From Streptomyces sp. Ag109_O5-10 (GTDB lineage Bacteria > Actinomycetota > Actinomycetes > Streptomycetales > Streptomycetaceae): a stretch of 64,000 nt of DNA. Shown here piece after piece: positions 26,488 through 34,305 of this stretch. Where the stretch lies: assembly GCF_900105755.1 (NCBI RefSeq), contig NZ_FNTQ01000001.1, positions 8,804,001 through 8,868,000 on the forward strand, in the 5' to 3' direction. The notes beneath the pieces are model-generated. The model had not been told where the DNA came from and did not search any database. It saw nothing but the letters and a program-made list of their open reading frames with translations. Position numbers and translations under genes: made by a program. The first letter of the stretch is position 1. The number at the start of each line of letters is the position of its first letter.

Positions 26488-26985
26488 CTATGAGGCCAGC
26501 CTGATACTCGTCGGTGTTCCCCGCAGGGCCATCTTCGTGTACGGGCAGAGCGAATCGGCCTTCTCCACGAGCGGGGCCGCGGCGGCCAGGTCGATGTCCG
26601 GCCACTTGACCTCAAGGTCGACATGCAACAGATAGCCGCCGTCTTCCGGGTCCCGTCCGAAAGCCACGGTCGCTTCCACGGAGATCGCTGCAGGGTCCAG
26701 TGCGGCCTGCCGCGCGACCAGACTCAGCGCCCCGTGGAAACAGGCGGCAATACCGGCGGCGAACAACTGCTCGGGATTCGTCCCCTGGCCGTCTCCGCCC
26801 AGTTCCGCCGGCATGCGCAGGTCGAGATCCAGGACGCCGTCGCCCGAGCGGGCCCTTCCCGAGGCCCGGCCGTGATGCGCCATCCCCCCGTTCACCGTCA
26901 CAGTGGTGGTGTAGATCGGCGCGAAGGCCTCTCCGTGGAAGTCCTTGTCAGCGGAAAGATCGGGCAACCGGGTCGGCTCGTTCAC
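26488..26985 (-). CDS. Organic hydroperoxide resistance protein (Ohr/OsmC family)
   Basis: A 165-residue thiol peroxidase. The reactive cysteines are Cys82 in AAGIAACFHGAL and Cys147 in SLCPYTKM, both conserved in Ohr. The N-terminal part (YTTTVTVNGG, then HHGRASGRARSGDG) fits Ohr rather than OsmC. It detoxifies organic and lipid hydroperoxides using lipoylated or thiol reductants. The GTG start has GGAGA six bases upstream and overlaps the stop of a small upstream frame. An ECF41-like promoter lies at 27211-27238. Confidence 0.88.
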   Translation of the reverse strand: MNEPTRLPDLSADKDFHGEAFAPIYTTTVTVNGGMAHHGRASGRARSGDGVLDLDLRMPAELGGDGQGTNPEQLFAAGIAACFHGALSLVARQAALDPAAISVEATVAFGRDPEDGGYLLHVDLEVKWPDIDLAAAAPLVEKADSLCPYTKMALRGTPTSIRLAS

Positions 26986-27164
26986 GGCATGTCTCCGTCG
27001 GCGTCGCAGTACACAGCCGGGCGCTGAGCCGAAACCGACGCCGTAGGGCTCACCTCCGTCGGCCTGTGCGCACCCGGCGACCTGCCTGTACCGAGCCGCC
27101 GTGCGCTGCGGGATTCCGGGCGGCCATGGGCAGAACCCGACGGACCGGTGATGTCGAATGCCAT
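26982..27164 (-). CDS. Small frame coupled to ohr (60 residues, uncertain)
   Basis: From an ATG at 27164 the frame runs 60 residues (MAFDITGPSG... ending CDADGDMP) and its stop overlaps the ohr GTG as GTGA. It fills the leader between the ECF41-like promoter and ohr. It has no recognisable domain and could be a leader frame or chance. Confidence 0.3.
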   Translation of the reverse strand: MAFDITGPSGSAHGRPESRSARRLGTGRSPGAHRPTEVSPTASVSAQRPAVYCDADGDMP

Positions 27165-27210
27165 GGGGGCACCTTCGCGTATGGAGGGTTTCCAGATGCG
27201 GACAGCCAGT

Positions 27211-27238
27211 TGACCGACATATGCCCGCCGTTGTGACA
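27211..27238 (-). promoter_or_regulatory. ECF41-like promoter for ohr
   Basis: On the minus strand TGTCACA (27238-27232), 15-base spacer, CGGTCA (27216-27211). Confidence 0.62.
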
Positions 27239-27343
27239 GTCGCCGTCGAGGCGGACGCGGGTGGGTCGCCGCGCGGCTGACGGAGGCTGCTGCGCACCCT
27301 GACATGTGTCCGAGCCGAACCCTTGGTGCTCACATATAGTGAC

Positions 27344-27351
27344 TTACGTAA
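27344..27351. promoter_or_regulatory. TTACGTAA palindrome ahead of the NmrA-like gene
   Basis: An eight-base perfect palindrome in an AT-rich patch 35 bases before the start at 27386; a candidate regulator site. Confidence 0.3.
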
Positions 27352-27385
27352 CATTCCGGGCTGGTCGCCGGCGGAAGGGCATGTC

Positions 27386-28114
27386 ATGAAGTTCGCGGTC
27401 ATCGGCGGTACGGGACTGATCGGGTCGCAGGTCGTCAAGGAGTTGAACACCGCCGGGCACGAGGCGGTGCCGCACTCGCAGTCCACAGGAGTCGACATCC
27501 TCAGCGGTCAGGGCCTGGACGAGGCGGTCATGGGAGCCGACGTCGTCATCAACCTGACGAACTCCCCGACCTTCGACGACGCCTCCCTCGCGTTCTTCCA
27601 GACCTCGATGGACAACCTCCTGGCGGCGGCCGACAAGGGCGGTGTCGGTCACTTCGTCATCCTCTCGATCGTCGGCACGGACCAGGTGCCCGAGCTGGAC
27701 TACTACCGCGCCAAGACGCTCCAGGAGAAGATCCTCGCGGACGGGCCGATCCCCTATTCGATCGTCCGGGCCACGCAGTTCATGGACTTCATGGATGCGG
27801 TGCTGTCCTGGACCGCCGACGCGGACACCGTCCGGCTTCCCGCCACGCCCATTCAGCCCATCGCCTCCCGGGATGTGGCGCACGCGGTGGCGGAGGTGGC
27901 CGCCGGCGCCCCGCTGAACGGGATCCGCAACATCGCCGGCCCCGAGATCTTCCCCCTGGACGAACTGGGCCGGATCACTCTGTCCCACAAGGGCGACCCC
28001 CGTACCGTCGTCACCGACCCCACTGCCGGTATGTTCGCCGTGGTCAAGGGCGACGTCCTCACCGACAAGAACGCGCACCTCGCGCCCACCCGCTACACCG
28101 ACTGGCTTTCCTGA
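27386..28114 (+). CDS. NmrA-like NAD(P)-binding protein (atypical SDR)
   Basis: A 242-residue Rossmann protein with FAVIGGTGLIGSQVV at the N-terminus, INLTNSPTFDD, and the YYRAK segment. It lacks the classical SDR YxxxK/Ser set, as in NmrA-like/NAD-binding_10 proteins that reduce or sense small molecules. ECF41 genes are often found with such epimerase-like proteins, and this one lies 3 kb from the ECF41-type gene at 31126. No ECF41-like promoter precedes it. ATG 27386 has GGAAGG upstream. Confidence 0.83.
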   Translation: MKFAVIGGTGLIGSQVVKELNTAGHEAVPHSQSTGVDILSGQGLDEAVMGADVVINLTNSPTFDDASLAFFQTSMDNLLAAADKGGVGHFVILSIVGTDQVPELDYYRAKTLQEKILADGPIPYSIVRATQFMDFMDAVLSWTADADTVRLPATPIQPIASRDVAHAVAEVAAGAPLNGIRNIAGPEIFPLDELGRITLSHKGDPRTVVTDPTAGMFAVVKGDVLTDKNAHLAPTRYTDWLS

Positions 28115-28198
28115 CCAGGGCGCGGCCGGGGCGTTCGGGGCGCCCTGCGTTCGTCCGAGGACGCCGTGCGCCCGCCCGGGGACGCCGTCCATACGACG

Positions 28199-28228
28199 GC
28201 GCCGCCATGGCGAGAGCCATGGCGGCGC
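28199..28228. terminator. Perfect hairpin between convergent genes
   Basis: GCGCCGCCATGGC, loop GAGA, GCCATGGCGGCGC: a 13-base perfect stem between the NmrA-like gene and the cupin on the opposite strand. Confidence 0.65.
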
Positions 28229-28299
28229 GCAGGGGAGGAGCTGCTCGCTGTCGTCGGCCGAGGTCCCGTGACTCCGTCGGCCCGTGGACAGGCGGGAGC

Positions 28300-28710
28300 T
28301 CAGTCGGTGGGGCGGGGGGCCCGCAGGTGGGCCCGTTTCTCCAGTTCCTCGTCGTCGACCAGGGTGAGCATCGGCTGGTTCGGCGCGCACATCATGAACA
28401 CGATGTACTTGGCCGGCACCTCCGAGGAGGCGTTGCCGTTCTGGTAGTGGATCACCTCGCCGCCCGGCTCCCAGAACGTCTCACCGGCCTTGATCACGTG
28501 CTCCGGCTCGCCCTCGAGCTCCCACCTGACCGCACCTTCGAGGACGTAGCCGAAACACGGCCCCGAGTGGCGGTGCGGAGGAGTACCCGGGTCGCCGGGA
28601 GCCCACTCGACGAGGACGGTCATTCCCGAAGCGCCCTCGGGAACGAAGGGCGGCTTGACATCCGCCAGCATCTTCGGTCCGAATCCGTCCTCTGAGTGCA
28701 TTTCGTGCAT
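28300..28710 (-). CDS. Cupin-domain protein, copy 2
   Basis: A 136-residue cupin nearly identical to the protein at 5867-6304 except for a different N-terminal tail (MHEMHSEDG). The metal-binding PHRHSGPCFGYVLEG and PGGEVIHYQNGN motifs are intact. The high similarity points to recent duplication or gene conversion. The start at 28710 has GGAGGT shortly upstream. Confidence 0.85.
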   Translation of the reverse strand: MHEMHSEDGFGPKMLADVKPPFVPEGASGMTVLVEWAPGDPGTPPHRHSGPCFGYVLEGAVRWELEGEPEHVIKAGETFWEPGGEVIHYQNGNASSEVPAKYIVFMMCAPNQPMLTLVDDEELEKRAHLRAPRPTD

Positions 28711-29076
28711 GGTGCTACCTCCGTGTTACCGGCCCGGAACGGACGAGTTCGCGTCAGCGGTTCCAGGCTCACAACGACTTGATCTACAGCGAAGACAGAA
28801 CGCGGCCCACTTCTGTGGCACGCCGCGAGCCTCCCGCGTCACGCGCGGCGGGCCGGTGCTCGCCCGCCACCGTTCGGCCGGCTGCGGTCCCGGCAGCGGC
28901 ACCGTCGGCGCAGCGGTGCCGGGCTCCGAAGAGACCGGCTCGGCCGACCACCTGCTTGAGCGCAGTCGGCCGGCGCCCGAAGGTCGTTCTCCGCGCCGAA
29001 GGCATCGATGACGGGACAAGGGTTGTCCCTACCCGGCTGCCTCCCGGCCCCTGGGCATCCGGCCCCGGCTTCGAGC
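28711..29076. other. Intergenic region, no gene seen
   Basis: 366 bases between two minus-strand genes. Only Arg/Pro-rich shadow frames are present; no motif was recognised. Confidence 0.4.
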
Positions 29077-29550
29077 TCAGCCGAACATGCCGACCTTGTA
29101 GCCGCCGGCCGGCTGCTGGGTGATGATGTTGATGCGGTTGTAGGCGTTGATGACGGCAATCAGGCTGGTCAGGGCCGCCAGTTGGTCCTCGTCGAAGTGC
29201 TTCGCGGCGTTCGCCCAGGCCTCGTCGGTGACCCCACCGGCCGCGTCCGCGACGCGGGTGCCCTGCTCGGCCAGCTCCAGCGCGGCGCGCTCGGCCTCGG
29301 TGAAGACCGTCGCCTCCCGCCAGGCGGCGATCAGGTTGAGCCGTACCGAGGTCTCCCCGGCGTGGGTGGCCTCCTTGGTGTGCATGTCGGTGCAGAAGCC
29401 GCAGCCGTTGATCTGGCTGGCGCGGACCTCCACCAGATGCTGGACGGTGGCCGGCAGCGACGAGTCCGACAGCGCCTTGCTGGCCGAGACGAGGTGCTTG
29501 AGCACCTTGCCCGCGAGCGGATTGCCGTAGTAGTTGAGACGTGCGTCCAT
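29077..29550 (-). CDS. AhpD-like (carboxymuconolactone decarboxylase family) peroxidase
   Basis: A 157-residue protein of the CMD/AhpD fold with the redox motif Cys50-x2-Cys53-x3-His57 (NGCGFCTDMH) typical of alkylhydroperoxidase D-like members. It would act in peroxide or electrophile detoxification. The ATG at 29550 has AGGAG nine bases upstream, and an ECF41-like promoter lies at 29585-29612. CMD-family genes are the best-known genomic partners of ECF41 sigma factors. Confidence 0.88.
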   Translation of the reverse strand: MDARLNYYGNPLAGKVLKHLVSASKALSDSSLPATVQHLVEVRASQINGCGFCTDMHTKEATHAGETSVRLNLIAAWREATVFTEAERAALELAEQGTRVADAAGGVTDEAWANAAKHFDEDQLAALTSLIAVINAYNRINIITQQPAGGYKVGMFG

Positions 29551-30051
29551 GATTTCTCCTTGCGGAATTGCTGGTTCGCACCACTGACCGGGCAGCCCGC
29601 CGAGGTGTGACACCGAAGTCTGATGTGACCCGGGTCTCAGCCGTCGTGTCGTCACCGTGCCGGGTTCGAGGGCGCGCGAGCTGTGCACCCACCTTGACCG
29701 CGGGACGCCGATCACCGCACGGGGCCGGGCCGGCGGACACGTCGTCGGTGTGCCGAAGACGGTCACAGAGCCGGTCCCGCACCCCCTCCGCGCCGTGACA
29801 GAGAGGGCCTCGGTGGTGTGGTTGGCGGGCCAGGACGCGATCGCCACGTAGACGGTTGTCGAGGCTCGTGATCGCTACGACCGCCCGGGGCGCCTGCATC
29901 GCGTCAGCAGTGGCCGGGAGCGTGGCCGCACGCGCGTGGCGCGCGGCCCGGAATCGGGAGCTGGTGCCTACGTGCACCGACGGCGAGACCGCTCTCCTTT
30001 TGTGTCAGTCGCTACCGTATCGGGTGAGTGGACGGCTGATAGCGTGGGGCT
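29551..30051. other. Intergenic region with AhpD-like promoter
   Basis: 500 bases between the divergent AhpD-like and MarR genes. Apart from promoter motifs I see no gene; the long shadow frames lack ribosome binding sites. Confidence 0.4.
29585..29612 (-). promoter_or_regulatory. ECF41-like promoter for the AhpD-like gene
   Basis: On the minus strand TGTCACA (29612-29606), 15-base spacer, CGGTCA (29590-29585) followed by GTGG. The start codon is 35 bases downstream. Confidence 0.68.
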
Positions 30052-30540
30052 GTGACAGCCGACGCTCCGCTCTCCTCGGCCGCCTCGCGTGCCACCGACC
30101 GCCCCGGGGACACCTCGCCTTTCGCTCTCGGCCTGCTGTTGCGGCGGGCGCACTGGCGGGTGGCCGGGGTGATGACGGAGGCGCTGCGCCCGCTGGGTAT
30201 CGAGTTGCGGCACTTCGCGGTGTTGCTGGTGCTGGTCGACCGGGGGCCCACGGTGCAGCGGGACCTGGGTGCGGCGACGGGGTCGGACAAGGCGGGTGTC
30301 ATGAGGGTCGTGGACGATCTGGAGCGGATGGGACTGGCCGTCCGCAAGGCGGTTCCGGGCGACCGGCGGGTGCGCGCGGTGGAGATCACGCCACGGGGTG
30401 TCGAGCTGTTCGACGCGGCGCATGCGGCCGCGGAGCCGCTGGCCGAGCGCCTGGTGGCCAATCTGGAGCAGGGCGAACGCGAGCAGCTGACAGGGCTGCT
30501 TACCCGGTTCGCCCACCCCACCGAGCCCGACAAGACATGA
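30052..30540 (+). CDS. MarR-family regulator, copy 1 (arm of inverted duplication)
   Basis: A 162-residue winged-helix regulator: RPLGIELRHFAVLLVLVDRG, DLGAATGSDKAGVMRVVDDL as recognition helix, and the wing PGDRRVRAVEITPRG. From about residue 12 to the stop it is nearly identical to the MarR gene at 32861-33358 on the other strand; only the first dozen residues differ. The GTG start at 30052 overlaps a possible minus-strand promoter motif. Confidence 0.88.
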   Translation: MTADAPLSSAASRATDRPGDTSPFALGLLLRRAHWRVAGVMTEALRPLGIELRHFAVLLVLVDRGPTVQRDLGAATGSDKAGVMRVVDDLERMGLAVRKAVPGDRRVRAVEITPRGVELFDAAHAAAEPLAERLVANLEQGEREQLTGLLTRFAHPTEPDKT

Positions 30541-30545
30541 ACACG
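30085..30545 (+). repeat. Inverted repeat, left arm (MarR gene)
   Basis: About 460 bases, nearly identical to the reverse complement of 32857-33325. Similarity begins at GCCACCGACCGCCCCGGGG and ends just after the stop codon at GACAAGACATGAAC. Confidence 0.75.
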
Positions 30546-30601
30546 CCCGGACGGGACCGGTTCGCCCACACGGCCGTACGGAAACGGGTGAGGACGGTTT
30601 T

Positions 30602-30904
30602 CTACGGAGCGACGGAGGGGATGTCACCGGGCGCCGGGCAGTCGGCGGGGCTCGTCGGCAGACCGTCCCCGCCGTCCGGCTCCTGGACACGGCCCCGCCC
30701 GGCTGCCTGGGCCACCAACAGCGTGTCCGCGGCCGCTACGGCGTCGTCGACTGTCCGGGCTCCCATCGTGATGCACAGCGTGTAACTCACGTCCTCAAGC
30801 TCGCGTGCCCTCTCCCGCCCCTCGTTCTCGGCGAACGCGATCCGCAGGCACGCGTACCGGGTCAGCAGTCCTCTGACGATCTTCGGATCCGGAACAACGA
30901 GCAC
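30602..30904 (-). CDS. DUF5133-domain protein
   Basis: A 100-residue protein with the Streptomyces DUF5133 pattern: MLVVPDPKIVRGLLTRYACL near the start, then DVSYTLCITMGARTVDDAVAAAD. The family is of unknown function and often sits with regulators in Streptomyces. The GTG at 30904 has GGGAGGG six bases upstream. It lies between the MarR arms. Confidence 0.75.
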   Translation of the reverse strand: MLVVPDPKIVRGLLTRYACLRIAFAENEGRERARELEDVSYTLCITMGARTVDDAVAAADTLLVAQAAGRGRVQEPDGGDGLPTSPADCPAPGDIPSVAP

Positions 30905-31032
30905 AACAGGCCCTCCCTTTCGACGTTCTGGTCACACCGGCGTGAGGGAAGACCGGTTGTCCCCAGGTTGTGTGACGAGATGGTCTCCCGCCCGATGCAT
31001 TCCTGAGATGCGCGGCCGCGGGAGACAGCCGG

Positions 31033-31060
31033 TGTCACACGACGTGTGCGTGCCCGGTCA
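31033..31060 (+). promoter_or_regulatory. ECF41-like promoter for the sigma gene at 31126
   Basis: TGTCACA (31033-31039), 15-base spacer, CGGTCA (31055-31060). It lies 65 bases ahead of the start and suggests autoregulation. Confidence 0.68.
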
Positions 31061-31125
31061 GAGGATTGAGCCGAGGAACGTACCTGTCTTTGTTGCGCTG
31101 TGCCTGGTGAGGGGGAGAAAGCCAA

Positions 31126-32064
31126 ATGGACGACGCCGACGCGGTGCCGGTCGCGGAGTTGCTCGACGAACGGCGGCACCTGCTGGAAGTCACCTACTGG
31201 ATGCTGGGCGACTCCCGTGAGGCGGAGAACGTGGTTGGTGAGAGCTACCGTCGGTGGTACGGCCTGTCCGACGCGGAGCGTGGCCGGATCACGGCTCCCC
31301 GGCACTGGCTCACGAAGACCGCGGGCGGGATCTGCCTGGGCCTACTCGCCCGCCCCCGTCGTGGCGTGACCGGTCGGCCTGACCGGCCGGCGGAGCACTC
31401 GACGGCACCACCAGATTCCGGGGGCGCTCAGGCGGGCCTGGCGGAGGAGGTCAGCCGGGTTCTGCTGAACGCGCTGGACTCCCTGTCGCCGGCCGAGCGG
31501 GCGGCGTTCGTGCTCAACGACGTCTTCGGGATGGCCTCCCGCACGGTTGCCGACATCGTGGGACGCCCGGAGCCCGAGTGCACCGAGCTCGCCGACCGTG
31601 CCCGCCGCAGCCTTCGGATGCAGCGCTCGCGCTCCACCCCTCCTGACGAACAGGATCTCCTCGCCCGCACCGTCCGCCAGGCCTGCGTGGACGAGGATGC
31701 CGAACTGCTCGAGTCGCTGCTGTGTCCGGACGCCACGGCGTTCTTCGACGGCGGCGGCAAGGTCCGCGCACTGAGCAGGCCGGTGCACGGCAGCCGTCAG
31801 GTCGCCCACAGCCTGCTGACGCTCCTGGCCCGCCACCCCCGCACCGCCCTGACCACCCACTCCGTCAACGGGCGTACCGGCCTCGTCGTTCGTTACGACT
31901 GCCAGGTCGCCGCCGTCATCAGCCTCGACATCGCTGAACACCGTGTCGCGCAGGCGTGGGTTGTCCTCAATCCCGACAAGCTGCGGTCCTGGAACCAGCC
32001 TCCCGCCATCCCGGACTCCGGCTCGCACGGGGGCCCGTCATCGCAGGGCGACGACTCGCTCTGA
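31126..32064 (+). CDS. ECF41-type sigma factor with divergent sigma core
   Basis: A 312-residue protein with the ECF41 layout. The SnoaL-like domain keeps both signature motifs, DGGGK and NPDK (positions near 220 and 290). The sigma core is weaker: region 2 reads VTYWMLGDSREAENVVGESYRRWY, lacking the usual D..Q..W pattern, and region 4 keeps LSPAERAAFVLND. It is the mirror image of the protein at 835, which has a good core but altered C-terminal motifs. ATG 31126 follows a GA-rich GAGGGGGAGAAA. It may be a working sigma factor or a regulator of the other. Confidence 0.83.
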   Translation: MDDADAVPVAELLDERRHLLEVTYWMLGDSREAENVVGESYRRWYGLSDAERGRITAPRHWLTKTAGGICLGLLARPRRGVTGRPDRPAEHSTAPPDSGGAQAGLAEEVSRVLLNALDSLSPAERAAFVLNDVFGMASRTVADIVGRPEPECTELADRARRSLRMQRSRSTPPDEQDLLARTVRQACVDEDAELLESLLCPDATAFFDGGGKVRALSRPVHGSRQVAHSLLTLLARHPRTALTTHSVNGRTGLVVRYDCQVAAVISLDIAEHRVAQAWVVLNPDKLRSWNQPPAIPDSGSHGGPSSQGDDSL

Positions 32065-32081
32065 TCGCCGGCGCCGCCTGG

Positions 32082-32765
32082 TCAGCAGCCGCCGACGAAC
32101 GTGACTGTCTCCTCGAGCGGCGCCCGGCCGATACGAGGTTGGCTTGCCGTGACGTCCTCGTGCCCGATCGACATGCCGCAGAAGAGAAGGAGTTCATCCG
32201 GCGGCGACAGGACGTCCGCGACGGTCTTGTGGTACTTCGCCCAGGCCATCTGCGTGCAGCTGTGCAGCCCTTCGACCCGGAGCAGCAGCATCACGGACTG
32301 CAGATACATGCCCAGGTCCGACCACTGCGGCCGGCCCATGCCGCGGTCGACGTAGCAGAACAGGGCGGCGGGTGCCCCGAAGCAGTCCCAGTTCGCGGCA
32401 GCGGCCCTCTGCCGTGCCTCCAGGTCCTCGCGCGGAATGCCGAGCGCGCCGTAGCGCTGCTCGCCGAAGGCGGATCGGCGCTCCTGGTACGGGCTCTTGA
32501 GGGCTGGGGGGTACTGCTCGTACTCGGGCTCGTCCCAGGGGTCGCTTGCGGCTATGCGTTCGCCGGCACGCTTCTTGAGCTCAGCCAGCGGCCGGTCGGT
32601 CAGTACGTAGACGTGCCACGGCTGGAGGTTCGATGCGGATGGTGCCCAGGCCGCGGCGGCCAGCACGCGCTCCAGCACTTCCCGCGGTACCTGCTGGTCG
32701 GTGAAGCCCCGCACGGCTCGCCGACTCGCGACAGCCTCGTAGACATTCATGATCGCCTGCACCAC
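32082..32765 (-). CDS. Nitroreductase-family FMN oxidoreductase, copy 2
   Basis: A 227-residue paralogue of the protein at 21955-22626, similar throughout (RRAVRGF, SASNLQPWH, GMSIGHED). The start is GTG 32765 or GTG 32762, with AAGGAG immediately upstream. A MarR gene lies 95 bases upstream in the same direction, with a dyad between them. Confidence 0.86.
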   Translation of the reverse strand: MVQAIMNVYEAVASRRAVRGFTDQQVPREVLERVLAAAAWAPSASNLQPWHVYVLTDRPLAELKKRAGERIAASDPWDEPEYEQYPPALKSPYQERRSAFGEQRYGALGIPREDLEARQRAAAANWDCFGAPAALFCYVDRGMGRPQWSDLGMYLQSVMLLLRVEGLHSCTQMAWAKYHKTVADVLSPPDELLLFCGMSIGHEDVTASQPRIGRAPLEETVTFVGGC

Positions 32766-32801
32766 TTTCTCCTTGACACCTCCATAACCGTCTCACTCGA
32801 A

Positions 32802-32821
32802 ATAGTATCGGTCAATACTAT
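32802..32821. promoter_or_regulatory. MarR operator candidate
   Basis: ATAGTAT-CGGTCA-ATACTAT is a perfect seven-base inverted repeat in an AT-rich patch between the MarR gene and the nitroreductase start. Confidence 0.6.
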
Positions 32822-32856
32822 ATCGGACGAGCGTGACGGTGAGGGGAGAGAGGGGC

Positions 32857-33325
32857 CCGTTCATGTCTTGTCGGGCTCGGTGGGGTGGGCGAACCGGGTC
32901 AGCAGTCCTGTCAGCTGCTCGCGTTCGCCCTGCTCCAGATTGGTCACCAGGCGCTCGGCCGGCGACTCCGCGGCCGCATGCGCCGCATCGAACAGCTCGA
33001 GACCCCGTGGCGTGATCTCCACCGCGCGCACCCGCCGGTCGCCCGGAACCGCCTTGCGGACGGCCAGTCCCATCCGCTCCAGATCGTCCACGACCCTCAT
33101 GACACCCGCCTTGTCCGACCCCGTCGCCGCACCCAGGTCCCGCTGCACCGTGGGCCCCCGGTCGACCAGCACCAGCAACACCGCGAAGTGCCGCAACTCG
33201 ATACCCAGCGGGCGCAGCGCCTCCGTCATCACCCCGGCCACCCGCCAGTGCGCCCGCCGCAACAGCAGGGCGAGAGCGAAAGGCGAGGTGTCCCCGGGGC
33301 GGTCGGTGGCGCGTGGGGCGCCCGG
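32857..33325 (-). repeat. Inverted repeat, right arm (MarR gene)
   Basis: Nearly identical reverse complement of 30085-30545; see the left arm. Confidence 0.75.
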
Positions 33326-33358
33326 CGGGGCTGCTTCGTGAGGTGCGTGGGTCGTCAC
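32861..33358 (-). CDS. MarR-family regulator, copy 2
   Basis: A 165-residue MarR protein differing from copy 1 mainly in the first 15 residues (HAPHEAAPPG) and a handful of substitutions such as AESPAERL for AEPLAERL. It lies directly ahead of the nitroreductase with an operator-like dyad between them, so it likely controls that gene. Confidence 0.88.
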   Translation of the reverse strand: MTTHAPHEAAPPGAPRATDRPGDTSPFALALLLRRAHWRVAGVMTEALRPLGIELRHFAVLLVLVDRGPTVQRDLGAATGSDKAGVMRVVDDLERMGLAVRKAVPGDRRVRAVEITPRGLELFDAAHAAAESPAERLVTNLEQGEREQLTGLLTRFAHPTEPDKT

Positions 33359-33586
33359 GAGGTCACATTACAGCCATAGGTGCATTCGTGACGGTTTCAT
33401 GTGAGTCGGTCACAGATGATCTGAGGAGCCGTGATCCGGCCTGTCGTGCCCTCGAAGTCACTTGACTGATGCATCGCCTCTCAGCCCGTCCCACGCTCGT
33501 GGTAGCGAGCCGGCCCATGCCCTGGGCCTGGCCCCGTGCGCGCCGATCCACAGCCGTCGCGACGGGAAGACGGGAGAGGACGAATC

Positions 33587-34081
33587 ATGAGCGGCAAGGT
33601 CTTCGACACCGATGACGAGCCAGGGTGTGCTCGCAAAGCCGGGTCGGAGGGCCACGCGAGGTGGGGTGTCGAGCGGGAGCCGGTGACATGTCGAACGGTC
33701 GTGGCTCTTCTCGAAGAGGGGACGCCGCTGCCGGTCATGACAGAGCTCCGCTATGACAGCGCGGAGCCGTACTCCGTGACCATGGCGTTCAACGCGGGCA
33801 GTGATCCGGTCATCGAGTGGGAGTTCGGCCGCGAGCTCCTGGCCTCCGGCAGGCGGCGGCTCGACGGTTTCGGTGACGTGCAGATCTGGCCCGACGAAAT
33901 CCGTGGTCACGGCTTGGTGTACTTGTCGTTCCGGTCGGGCTGGGAGACGTTCGTCGTAGCCGCGTCCGCGGTAGTGATCGATGAATTCCTGACCTCCACC
34001 TTCGACGTCGTGCCCCTCGGGGGGGAGGGGAGCTTTCTGGGGCTGGAGGGTTTTGCCGGTCGGTTGTCGGACGAGACGTGA
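33587..34081 (+). CDS. SsgA-like sporulation and cell-division protein (SALP)
   Basis: A 164-residue protein with the SALP core: PVMTELRYDSAEPYSVTMAF, WEFGRELLASG, DVQIWPD and GLVYLSFRSGWETFVVAASAV. SALPs are confined to morphologically complex actinomycetes and guide septum formation and spore-wall assembly. The N-terminal 30 residues are longer than usual and hydrophilic. ATG 33587 has GAGAGGA seven bases upstream. Which SALP subgroup it belongs to is not clear. Confidence 0.87.
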   Translation: MSGKVFDTDDEPGCARKAGSEGHARWGVEREPVTCRTVVALLEEGTPLPVMTELRYDSAEPYSVTMAFNAGSDPVIEWEFGRELLASGRRRLDGFGDVQIWPDEIRGHGLVYLSFRSGWETFVVAASAVVIDEFLTSTFDVVPLGGEGSFLGLEGFAGRLSDET

Positions 34082-34305
34082 CGTCAGAGAGTCGTTCGAC
34101 TGATGGTCCACCCTCACCGACAGGAGGGTCGTACCCGACGAGTAGCATGCTGAGCGGACCACCCCCCTGGCGGAGAGAAGCTTCACGTGCTGTGCCCCCT
34201 GCTTGTCGTGCCGATGAATGGACGTCCGGCGCCTGAGCATCCCGCGGGCGCACGTGTCGGGACGCGGTTGTCGCGAATCCCGCGGAAGGCGGGATCCGCA
34301 CGCGT

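Noticed and set aside
30030..30057. TGTCACA-N15-CCGTCC on the minus strand across the start of MarR copy 1
   Set aside because: The motif fits, but it points into 480 bases without a gene before the AhpD-like gene, which has its own closer promoter. Kept out of the regulon list.
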